Part shown: positions 1 through 5,773 of the stretch, one piece after another
How the letters are laid out: every line of letters begins with the position of its first letter
Position numbering within the stretch: the stretch's first letter is position 1
NCBI GenBank assembly: GCA_047619225.1
Contig: JBLHJX010000191.1
Location: forward strand, 1 to 10,145
Direction of reading: 5' to 3'
Length of the DNA stretch: 10,145 nt
Source of the DNA: JABIFK01 sp047619225
GTDB lineage: Bacteria; Latescibacterota; UBA2968
Position numbers and translations under genes: made by a program
Notes under the pieces: generated by a model
Seen by the model: only the letters and a program-made list of their open reading frames with translations
Told to the model about the DNA's origin: nothing
The model's database searches: none

Positions 1-26
1 GCCAGAATCCGAGAGGCATCATTCAT
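1..26 (-). CDS. Possible start of a further minus-strand gene, truncated by window edge
   Basis: An ATG on the minus strand at 26-24 opens a frame reading MNDASRIL up to the window edge. It is preceded by a purine-rich AAGGG (complement of 34-38) at a 7-base spacing, a reasonable ribosome binding site. It lies 40 bases beyond the stop of the 67-786 gene on the same strand, as expected for the next gene of an operon. Eight residues are too few to assign a family, and the frame could be chance. Confidence 0.35.
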
Positions 27-66
27 GACATTACCCTTGGTTTTCCAAAATATCTCATCTTAACGC

Positions 67-786
67 TCATGTTTTTTCCGTATTGCGTTGTTGTGCCACA
101 CGCATACGCGCTTTGTTTGCAGCCTCTTTAGAACTGCGCTGATAAGCCGTATTGATCTCGCGAAAAAAGGTCTTAAATGGGTTAAAAATTGCTCGTTGTA
201 ATTGGTCTCGTTTTTGTCGAATAGCCAAACGCCCACTGGCCGAATTGATATTGCCCAACTGGTCCAAGTGCAAGCTCTCAATCTGCCCCCCCTCACTTTC
301 CCACCACGACAACAACACCTGACAACTGTCACGAAAAGCTTTTAACTCTGGAATACGTAAGTTTTCTATTTTGTCTTTCAAAATTCCGGCCGCATGTTTT
401 GTTTCTTCTTCACTACACAAAATTAACAGTTCCTCTTCCTTTTGCTCTGAATCTATTTGCTCCCCATTTTTTGCATTGGCCTGTTTTTGAACTTTTTGGT
501 GTAATTCGTAAGCAGACTGATCCATATCTTTGATCATCGTTTGCAAATCTATCAAGGCAGCTTCATGCAACTTGGTCAACAACTGACCTGCACGGCTGGG
601 ATTGCGCGCATATTGACTTTTGTCAATCTGTGTTCGACGCACAATTTGCTTAGTAAGTTGTGACAGTATCTGAAGTTGAGAAAGCAGTTCCGGATCGAGC
701 GTTTTGAATCGCCGCTTCATAAAACTTTTGGATTTCTCTCGCTCATCAGCCGATAAAATCAACAAAACGTCTTTGCTTTTTTGCAT
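67..786 (-). CDS. Hypothetical charged helical protein with internal duplication
   Basis: This 239-residue protein belongs to no family I recognise. It is rich in Lys, Glu, Gln and Arg, has no signal peptide or membrane segment, and is predicted by eye to be mostly alpha-helical and cytoplasmic. Two parts look like diverged copies: residues 7-45 (beginning VLLILSADE, then a basic stretch and an xPELLSQLQ helix) and residues 119-157 (beginning ELLILCSEE, then ILKDKI and an IPELKAFRD helix), offset by about 112 residues. The C-terminus (residues 217-239) is very basic and may contact nucleic acid; that is speculation. The start ATG has a modest GGAAG 8 bases upstream. The stop is TGA, so TGA is an ordinary stop codon if this gene is real. 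It is transcribed divergently from the receiver-HDOD gene and probably precedes another gene at the window edge. Confidence 0.75.
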   Translation of the reverse strand: MQKSKDVLLILSADEREKSKSFMKRRFKTLDPELLSQLQILSQLTKQIVRRTQIDKSQYARNPSRAGQLLTKLHEAALIDLQTMIKDMDQSAYELHQKVQKQANAKNGEQIDSEQKEEELLILCSEEETKHAAGILKDKIENLRIPELKAFRDSCQVLLSWWESEGGQIESLHLDQLGNINSASGRLAIRQKRDQLQRAIFNPFKTFFREINTAYQRSSKEAANKARMRVAQQRNTEKT

Positions 787-811
787 TGCAGTGTCTTCCG
801 ATTGTCTTTAT

Positions 812-839
812 GTTGTACCATCTTCACAGTTGATGTGAA
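812..839 (-). promoter_or_regulatory. Candidate promoter of the 67-786 gene, overlapped by an inverted repeat
   Basis: Read on the minus strand, TTCACA (complement of 834-839) resembles a -35 box (5 of 6 to TTGACA). It is followed after 16 bases by TACAAC (complement of 812-817; 4 of 6 to TATAAT). The -35 element is one arm of a perfect 6-base inverted repeat, TTCACA-N5-TGTGAA, at 823-839, which could be an operator. This is sequence matching only; the factor is unknown. Confidence 0.3.
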
Positions 840-860
840 AATATAGCTCACTTTTTAGAT

Positions 861-889
861 TTTCAAAGCCCTTTCTAAACATCTATAAT
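861..889 (+). promoter_or_regulatory. Candidate promoter of the receiver-HDOD gene
   Basis: A perfect -10 box TATAAT lies at 884-889. Seventeen bases upstream is TTTCAA (861-866), a weak -35 match. Transcription would start near 896, only about 10 bases before the ATG at 906, and no Shine-Dalgarno sequence is visible, so the message would be almost leaderless. The TATAAT also sits in a small A/T palindrome (CTATA-ATA-TATAG, 883-895), so the match could be compositional chance. Confidence 0.4.
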
Positions 890-905
890 ATATAGAGTAG
901 CTCAC

Positions 906-2267
906 ATGGCCGAGACACCAGAAGCACCAGAAGCACCAGAAGCACCAGAAGCACCAGAAGCACCAGAAGTACCAGAAGTACCAGAAGCACCAGAAGCACC
1001 AGAAGCACCAGAAGCACCAGAAGCACCAGAAGAGAAACCCAAGGTTCTTGTTTTGGCACAACGCGAAATGCCCGATCAAAATTTTGCACAAATTTTGCTC
1101 GAAAAAATCGGAGGCTTTCGTGTGGCCCCTGCCCGGACAGCAGATGATGTCATTAATCGATTACAACTCAGTCCCGACCTGATTCTCATTGACCCACATA
1201 TAGAAGGGGATTTTATGCGTGCAATGGAATTGTTGCGGCGTATGCCCAAGCTCAATCATGTGGGCATTGCTGTGTTGAGTGGCGATCGAACAGGTGTAAA
1301 GAAATGCGTTGGAAAAGGATTTAATGGCTACATCCTAAAACCTTATACACCCGAACTGTTATTGGCCAGTGTTTGGAAAATCCTTGACTCAGTCCCCCCC
1401 CTACCTTTAGATGGTGGCCCTGCCACATTAAATATTGAAATCGATAAGATCGAAGGCTTGCCTACGCTACCAACCGTGTATGCACAAGTAGAACAACTGT
1501 GTAAAGACCCCAATGTAGATGCCGATGAGTTGGCCAAAGTTATTGAAACAGATCCTTCAATCACAATGAAAATGCTCAAACTGTCCAATTCAGCTTTTTT
1601 TGGTTTTAACCGCGAAATCAAATCTGTTCGGGATTCCGTAGCGCTTTTGGGCAATGAAACCGTAAAAAATGCGGTTTTAAGCATTTCAATATTTGAAGCT
1701 CTAAAAGATCAAGATCAAAGTGCCGGCCTGAATAAACAAGAGTTTTGGAAACACTCTGCCGCAGTGGGTTCTATTGTGCGCTTTATCACAAAAAAAATGA
1801 AAATTGAGCGTGAAGAATCTTTTACTTCGGGCATTTTGCACGATATTGGCAAGGTCATTCTCGACGGATTATTTTCTGAATTTTATGCAGGGGTTTTCAA
1901 AATAGTTGCCGAAAAAAAGCGCCACATTTTAGAAGCCGAAGAACTGGCACTGGGTTTGACCCATAATAAATTGGGTCAAGAACTTGCCGAAAGTTGGGGC
2001 TTGCCCCCCCGCCTTATTGAAGCAATATCGTATCACCACAATCCCAAAAAGGCCCAACTCGATTGTGAGCTTGCAAGCTTGGTCCACGTTGCCGATGCCG
2101 TTGCACGAAATTTAGACTCAGGCTCAGGTGGTGATCCATATGTACCTTGTATTCAACAATTTGCCCTTGAACAATTGGCCATTTCGGCAGAAGACATCAT
2201 AAGTTGGGAAGCAGACATAATCAAAGGCTTAGAAAAAGACATGGCCTTTCTGTCTGCCATAGCATAA
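906..2267 (+). CDS. Receiver-HDOD signalling protein with N-terminal Glu-Ala-Pro repeat tail
   Basis: This 453-residue cytoplasmic regulator has three parts. Residues 6-41 are 12 tandem Glu-Ala/Val-Pro triplets, probably an extended flexible tail. Residues 46-160 resemble a response-regulator receiver domain: Asp96 (LILIDP) as phosphoacceptor, Ser125 as the switch Ser/Thr and Lys145-Pro146 as the conserved Lys. The usual acidic pair after strand 1 is missing (VLVLAQREMPD), so Mg-dependent phosphorylation may be impaired. Residues 180-440 form an HDOD domain starting at LPTLP (185-189). It keeps an HD-like set: His283, His312-Asp313 (LHDIGK), His353, His377/378 and Asp397. HDOD proteins act in bacterial signalling and motility or stress control, often without proven catalysis; no target can be read from the neighbourhood. 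The ATG is the only sensible start before the repeat, though it lacks a visible ribosome binding site. Confidence 0.92.
   Translation: MAETPEAPEAPEAPEAPEAPEVPEVPEAPEAPEAPEAPEAPEEKPKVLVLAQREMPDQNFAQILLEKIGGFRVAPARTADDVINRLQLSPDLILIDPHIEGDFMRAMELLRRMPKLNHVGIAVLSGDRTGVKKCVGKGFNGYILKPYTPELLLASVWKILDSVPPLPLDGGPATLNIEIDKIEGLPTLPTVYAQVEQLCKDPNVDADELAKVIETDPSITMKMLKLSNSAFFGFNREIKSVRDSVALLGNETVKNAVLSISIFEALKDQDQSAGLNKQEFWKHSAAVGSIVRFITKKMKIEREESFTSGILHDIGKVILDGLFSEFYAGVFKIVAEKKRHILEAEELALGLTHNKLGQELAESWGLPPRLIEAISYHHNPKKAQLDCELASLVHVADAVARNLDSGSGGDPYVPCIQQFALEQLAISAEDIISWEADIIKGLEKDMAFLSAIA
921..1028 (+). repeat. Coding minisatellite, 12 copies of a 9-base unit
   Basis: Twelve uninterrupted 9-base units run in frame through the 5' end of the receiver-HDOD gene. 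The order is five GAAGCACCA, two GAAGTACCA, then five GAAGCACCA, giving EAP x5, EVP x2, EAP x5. Near-perfect identity at DNA level, including third codon positions, points to recent expansion by slippage or unequal recombination. Because the unit is a multiple of three, copy-number change alters tail length without breaking the frame. Confidence 0.97.
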
Positions 2268-2302
2268 AAAAGCGCCGAGATAATATATCCCGACGCTTTT
2301 TT
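2266..2302. terminator. Bidirectional terminator-like hairpin between convergent genes
   Basis: An inverted repeat lies between the HDOD stop (2265-2267) and the stop of the minus-strand DUF5069-like gene (2306-2308). Six A bases (2266-2271), an 11-base GC-rich-to-AU stem with a 3-base loop, and six T bases (2297-2302) give a classic intrinsic terminator in both directions. In minus-strand RNA the two imperfect positions become G-U pairs, so the stem is continuous. In plus-strand RNA they are A-C mismatches, so termination should be stronger for the minus-strand gene. Confidence 0.85.
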
Positions 2303-2305
2303 ATA

Positions 2306-2581
2306 CTATTTTTCGTGCGACTTGTCCCAAATCGGTTTTACTTTTTCTACTACTTCAGCATCTGTAGGGCACGTATTTATAATTTCAGTAAACGTGTCTG
2401 CAGAAATCCCAAGTTCCTCCAGGAACTTTTTGTCTGCGCCTCACGGATAAATATAATCACCAATCGTACCCCGTAGCTTGGCCCTGGCTTTGTCTGTAAT
2501 ACGTGGTAACCAAGGCAATCCTCCCATTGTCAATTGACGGCTGCGAGGCCGAAAATCAACGGCTGGACTTAGTTGATCCAT
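2306..2581 (-). CDS. Putative selenoprotein, DUF5069-like, with in-frame UGA (Sec47)
   Basis: Starting at the ATG complementary to 2579-2581, the frame gives 91 residues ending at TAG (2306-2308), with one internal TGA at codon 47 (2441-2443). The upstream half (FRPRSRQLTMGGLPWLPR, then DKARAKLRG) and the downstream half (GADKKFLEELGIS, then a helix with DAEV) both match DUF5069, a small family of unknown function. Members I recall read roughly GEYxYNCPLDQRFLxFxGI, which aligns the TGA exactly with a conserved Cys: DYIYP-U-GADKKFL. The part after TGA has no ATG, GTG or TTG codon in frame, so it cannot easily be a separate gene. A SECIS-like stem-loop follows the TGA. Two TGG Trp codons (24 and 85) argue against TGA meaning Trp. 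A Cys at residue 71 could partner the Sec. A strong AAAGGAGGT (2589-2597) sits 7 bases upstream of the start. Alternatives are a recent nonsense mutation or a sequencing error. Confidence 0.85.
2400..2437 (-). promoter_or_regulatory. Candidate bacterial SECIS element
   Basis: In the minus-strand RNA, a stem-loop starts just after the UGA at 2443-2441. The upper stem is a perfect 7-base pairing, AAGUUCC with GGAACUU (complement of 2422-2428 with 2411-2417), closed by a UGGA tetraloop (2418-2421). It begins 12 bases after the UGA, and the loop lies 19 bases after it. A lower 5-base stem, GCAGA with UCUGC (2433-2437 with 2400-2404), adds a second tier separated by an internal loop. Published bacterial SECIS rules ask for a loop roughly 16-37 bases after the UGA and a G among the first two loop bases; here the second is G. 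The layout resembles that of fdhF. SelB binding is inferred, not shown. Confidence 0.75.
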
Positions 2582-2600
2582 AAACGTTACCTCCTTTAAT
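2573..2600 (+). promoter_or_regulatory. Candidate promoter of the ABC transporter set
   Basis: TTGATC (2573-2578, 4 of 6 to the -35 consensus) and TTTAAT (2595-2600, 5 of 6 to TATAAT) are separated by 16 bases. Transcription would begin near 2607, about 18 bases before the binding-protein ATG. The -35 lies over the start region of the divergent DUF5069-like gene and the -10 over its ribosome binding site, so the two genes would be tightly coupled. Confidence 0.4.
2589..2597 (-). promoter_or_regulatory. Strong Shine-Dalgarno of the DUF5069-like gene
   Basis: The minus strand reads AAAGGAGGT followed by seven bases and the ATG. It is the best Shine-Dalgarno match in the window and fixes the start of a gene that conventional gene calling would split or skip. 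Confidence 0.88.
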
Positions 2601-2624
2601 CGAATGGTTATCTAAAACACAAAA

Positions 2625-4592
2625 ATGAACCTTTTAAGTTCGGTTGTCAAGAACGAAAGTGATATATCAAACGTGCAACGTCCAAAACATAACTTATTTG
2701 TTTCCAATTGGGTGCTCATCTTATCGATGGGGCTTATCCTGGGTTATCATGGTCAGGTCATTTACGCCCAAACCTATCAGGAAGCGCCCGAATTGGCTAA
2801 ACGTGTTCAACGTGGGGAATTGCCTCCTATAAACCAACGCCTACCTGAGGAACCCTTGGTTCTAGAACCTTATGAAGAAATAGGACAATATGGAGGCACC
2901 TGGAATCGCATGATGAAAGGTACCAGCGACTTCCATGCTTTTAGTCGATGTGTTTACGAGCAAATGTTGCGCTGGGCACCCGACCCCAAAGACGGCATAT
3001 TGCCCGGCCTTGTCAAAGAATGGGCCTATACCGAAAACGGCAAAGTACTCACCCTTACCTTGCGCAAAGGCATTAAATGGTCAGACGGGCATCCTTTTTC
3101 AACAGATGACATTCTCTTTTGGTGGGAGAAAATTGCCCAAGACCCCAATCTCACCCCAGGCATTCCACGAGAATGGAGCCCGGGTGGCATACCCATGGAA
3201 CTCATAAAGATTGACGCAATCACCGTTCAATTGCGCTTTGTAAAACCCTACCCAATGGCGTTGCAATACTTGGCTTTTAAAGGCAACCAATGGCCTTTGG
3301 TTTTTGAACGTGCCGGTTTCTTTGCGCCCAAGCACTATCTTGAAAAATATTTGCCCAAAGGAGACGCCGAAGATCTCGAAAATTTGAGCATGGCGTCTTA
3401 TGGCATCTTTGAAGAAAAAGCCAATGATTTCAACACCGACCGACCCGTCATTTCTGCATGGCGCATTTCCAAATGGGAACCCGGAGATCATCTCACCGCC
3501 GAGCGCAACCCCTACTATTGGAAAGTCGATACCGCAGGCAATCAACTCCCCTATATAGACAAAATTGAAGTCGAAATCTTTCTCAATCAAGAAATGCTCA
3601 ACTTTAGAGCCGTCAGCGGTATTCTACAAATGCAATTGCGGCACTTTAGCGTTCAAGATGTTGATCTGTTACGAGAATTTGCCAAAAAACGCGATTATCG
3701 CGTCATAGAATATGAAAGCACCAGTCGAGACGCCGTCATGCTCAACCTTCAATATGTCTCCGATCCAACGTTGCGAGAGGTTTTCCAAGACAAACGATTT
3801 CGCATTGCACTGTCTGTGGCCATCAACCGCGAAATGATTTGCAAACTTTGTTTTCGTGGTCTCACCCAACCAGGCAAAATGGGTCTCTTTGCCTCTTCTC
3901 CAGACTTTGTAGAAGTACCCAATCTACCCAACAATTGGACATACAGTGTAGACAGAGCAAATACCTTACTTGATGAAATGGGTTTGCAACATCGCGACTC
4001 CGAAGGATATCGCATCAAAACCAATGGCGAACCCTTGAGCCTTATTATCGAAACCAGCTCAACCGTGAGATCCAGCATGGATATGCTTGAAATTGTACGG
4101 GCCAATTGGGAGGCTGTAGGCATTCGCACCACACTCAAGCCCGAAGAGCGCACCCTCTATTTTCAACGCGTAACCAAAAATGGTGAACACATGATTGGTC
4201 ACTGGGGGTATGAATGTGTCTTTCCCACTGTCAGTTCAAACCGTTGGTTTGCCACAAGCCTATGGGACGAATGGGCACACCATTGGGCCGAGTGGTATCT
4301 CAACAATGGCGAAAAAGGCATCGAACCTCCTCCTGAAGTCAAACGCCTCCAACAAATAGAAGAAATTTTGCAAGTTACAGTCGATCAGGACAAACGTGCC
4401 AAACTGTGGTCTGAAGTTATTCAAAACCACGCAGAAAATTTGTGGATCATTCCCCTCACAGAACGGGGCATTGGCATTGGCGTATTGGCCAACAATTTCA
4501 GAAACGTACCCGAACGCGCCGTGGCAAGTTGGATCCTCATGACACCAGGCAACCTGAACCCAGAAACGTTTTTCATCAAGAAAGAAGAATAA
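2625..4592 (+). CDS. ABC transporter family-5 (oligopeptide/dipeptide-type) substrate-binding protein
   Basis: This 655-residue exported protein captures a solute, probably a peptide or a related compound, for the two permeases that follow. A hydrophobic segment at residues 28-46 with a likely cleavage after Ala48 (VIYA|QT) gives a Sec signal; no lipobox Cys is seen, so it should be soluble in the periplasm. After a linker comes the IGQYGGTW motif (86-93), then the family-5 signature LVKEWAYTENGK and LRKGIKWSDG (129-155) and a long lobe to about residue 640. The length exceeds typical DppA/OppA (about 530-550 residues) and matches a long 'YGGTW' subgroup I associate with uncultured phyla. The chosen ATG lacks a clear ribosome binding site and leaves about 25 residues before the hydrophobic core, so a later start (for example GTG at codon 17) is possible. 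The substrate cannot be read from the sequence. Confidence 0.93.
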   Translation: MNLLSSVVKNESDISNVQRPKHNLFVSNWVLILSMGLILGYHGQVIYAQTYQEAPELAKRVQRGELPPINQRLPEEPLVLEPYEEIGQYGGTWNRMMKGTSDFHAFSRCVYEQMLRWAPDPKDGILPGLVKEWAYTENGKVLTLTLRKGIKWSDGHPFSTDDILFWWEKIAQDPNLTPGIPREWSPGGIPMELIKIDAITVQLRFVKPYPMALQYLAFKGNQWPLVFERAGFFAPKHYLEKYLPKGDAEDLENLSMASYGIFEEKANDFNTDRPVISAWRISKWEPGDHLTAERNPYYWKVDTAGNQLPYIDKIEVEIFLNQEMLNFRAVSGILQMQLRHFSVQDVDLLREFAKKRDYRVIEYESTSRDAVMLNLQYVSDPTLREVFQDKRFRIALSVAINREMICKLCFRGLTQPGKMGLFASSPDFVEVPNLPNNWTYSVDRANTLLDEMGLQHRDSEGYRIKTNGEPLSLIIETSSTVRSSMDMLEIVRANWEAVGIRTTLKPEERTLYFQRVTKNGEHMIGHWGYECVFPTVSSNRWFATSLWDEWAHHWAEWYLNNGEKGIEPPPEVKRLQQIEEILQVTVDQDKRAKLWSEVIQNHAENLWIIPLTERGIGIGVLANNFRNVPERAVASWILMTPGNLNPETFFIKKEE

Positions 4593-4599
4593 ACGCGCA

Positions 4600-4646
4600 T
4601 TTCTTCTCCCTTTTTTCTTCTTTCTTTTTTCTTCTTTCTTCTCTCT
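4600..4646 (+). repeat. 47-base uninterrupted polypyrimidine tract with a tandem 14-base repeat
   Basis: Every base from 4600 to 4646 is C or T. Within it TTTTTTCTTCTTTC occurs twice in tandem (4611-4624 and 4625-4638). It fills most of the 70-base gap between the binding-protein stop and the permease start, just ahead of the GGAG ribosome binding site at 4654-4657. Such C/U-rich, G-free RNA is the type favoured by Rho, and the DNA could form a triplex; either could lower permease expression relative to the binding protein. That role is inference. Confidence 0.85.
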
Positions 4647-4662
4647 GCCTACTGGAGTTTGT

Positions 4663-5646
4663 ATGCTCACCTACATCATTCGCCGACTCATTCGCATGAT
4701 ACCTACCTTAATCGCCATTTCAATGATGGTCTTTGTGATCATTCAGTTGCCACCGGGCGATTTCTTCGACTCTTTACAGGCCCAATTGGCCGAAAGTGAC
4801 TCTCAAGCCGATCAAGAAGTCTTTGAAGCCTTGCGCCGTCAATACAACTTAGACAAACCCATGTGGCAACAATATATCTACTGGATCACGGGTTGCCTGC
4901 AAGGCGACTTTGGTTATTCCTTCGAGTGGCGACGTCCCGTATCGGAACTTATTGCCGAACGCTTAGGGCTTACCTTTTTGATGGCCTCAGGTGCACTGAT
5001 ATTCATGTGGCTTATTGCTTTGCCCATCGGCATTTACTCGGCTCGCAATCGGTATTCATTTGGTGATTATTTTTGGACTTTTATGGCCTTTATAGGTTTG
5101 TGTGTTCCGGGCTTCATCATTGCACTTATGGCGATGTACATCTCCGTCTTCTGGTTTGGAGGCAGTGCGGGCGGGCTTTTTTCTCCCGAATTCAAATATG
5201 CCTCTTGGAGCTTGGCCAAAGTGTGGGATCTGCTCAATCACCTTTGGGTGCCTGTTGTGGTCATTGGTGCTGCTGGCACAGCCGGCCTGATGCGTATTAT
5301 GCGCACCAGCATGCTGGATGTACTCGACGAGCAATACATCACCACAGCACGCGCAAAAGGCTTGGCCGAACGTTGGGTCATTTACAAATACGCCGTTCGT
5401 GTAGCCATCAACCCCATGATCAGTATCCTTGGCCTCCAACTTCCCCAATTGGTATCAGGTTCAATCATTGTCGCCATCGTCTTGGGCCTGCCTACAACGG
5501 GGCCCCTATTCTTCCGTGCATTAGAAACACAAGACATGTACTTAGCAGGCACCTTTTTAATGCTACTCGCCATTCTCTTGCTCCTGGGCAACCTCGTAGC
5601 CGACATACTCTTGGCTTGGGCCGATCCACGCATCCGCTTGGAATAA
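4663..5646 (+). CDS. ABC transporter permease, DppB/OppB-like
   Basis: A 327-residue inner-membrane protein forming half of the transport channel. The N-terminus YIIRRLIRMIPTLIAISMMV is the usual first membrane segment, followed by the PPGDF motif (30-34) and a periplasmic stretch with the conserved YNLDKPMWQQY (61-71). Further membrane segments lie near 104-125, 136-165, 194-212, 252-276 and 293-320. The EAA loop that docks the ATPase is EQYITTARAKGL (223-234), and the C-terminus DPRIRLE is typical of the family. Length agrees with DppB-type permeases. GGAG lies five bases before the ATG. It lies between the binding protein and the second permease in one probable operon. Confidence 0.95.
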   Translation: MLTYIIRRLIRMIPTLIAISMMVFVIIQLPPGDFFDSLQAQLAESDSQADQEVFEALRRQYNLDKPMWQQYIYWITGCLQGDFGYSFEWRRPVSELIAERLGLTFLMASGALIFMWLIALPIGIYSARNRYSFGDYFWTFMAFIGLCVPGFIIALMAMYISVFWFGGSAGGLFSPEFKYASWSLAKVWDLLNHLWVPVVVIGAAGTAGLMRIMRTSMLDVLDEQYITTARAKGLAERWVIYKYAVRVAINPMISILGLQLPQLVSGSIIVAIVLGLPTTGPLFFRALETQDMYLAGTFLMLLAILLLLGNLVADILLAWADPRIRLE

Positions 5647-5655
5647 GGCTTGAGC

Positions 5656-5694
5656 AAAGCGCAAAGCTGGCGATGGATAGACGCTCTGCGCTTT
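5656..5694 (+). promoter_or_regulatory. Hairpin between the two permease genes
   Basis: AAAGCGCA (5656-5663) pairs perfectly with TGCGCTTT (5687-5694). Inside, AGC with GCT (5665-5667 with 5683-5685) extends the stem past a one-by-one mismatch. It starts 10 bases after the DppB-like stop in an unusually long 127-base gap. No T-run follows, so it is unlikely to be an intrinsic terminator; an mRNA-stabilising or processing hairpin is more likely. The rest of the gap is A/T-rich and I see no convincing promoter in it. Confidence 0.5.
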
Positions 5695-5773
5695 ACGCCC
5701 TGCACCCATTAGCAGATCGATAGCGTTCAGAACAATTTATATTCATATTGCATTTTCAATTAGGCAGGTACAC

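Noticed and set aside
921..1028. CRISPR-like or noncoding satellite array
   Set aside because: There are no spacers, the unit is 9 bases, and it is in frame inside a recognisable protein.
883..1091. Minus-strand open frames with long Trp-Cys-Phe or Leu-Val-Leu repeats
   Set aside because: They are the antisense of the 9-base minisatellite, which keeps several frames open; they have no homology, no ribosome binding site, and lie against a solid plus-strand gene.
2204..2476. Plus-strand 90-codon open frame overlapping the HDOD end
   Set aside because: It runs through the terminator hairpin and antisense to the DUF5069-like gene, has no family resemblance and no ribosome binding site.
2306..2581. 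The TGA at 2441-2443 as a pseudogene mutation or as a code where TGA means Trp
   Set aside because: The sequence after the TGA keeps family-like coding character up to a normal stop, and the stop coincides with a Cys column followed by a SECIS-like hairpin. TGG encodes Trp in the same gene, and TGA terminates the 67-786 gene. A very recent mutation cannot be fully excluded.
2645..2650. Perfect TTGACA on the minus strand as the -35 of the DUF5069-like gene
   Set aside because: No acceptable -10 lies 16-18 bases away; the best matches there agree at only two of six positions.
3099..3590. Minus-strand 163-codon open frame inside the binding-protein gene
   Set aside because: It is a shadow of a well-supported plus-strand gene, with no recognisable motif and poor start context.
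5073..5723. Plus-strand 216-codon open frame inside the DppB-like gene
   Set aside because: It is out of frame with a clear permease; its His/Arg/Cys-rich composition is typical of a shifted reading of membrane-protein DNA.
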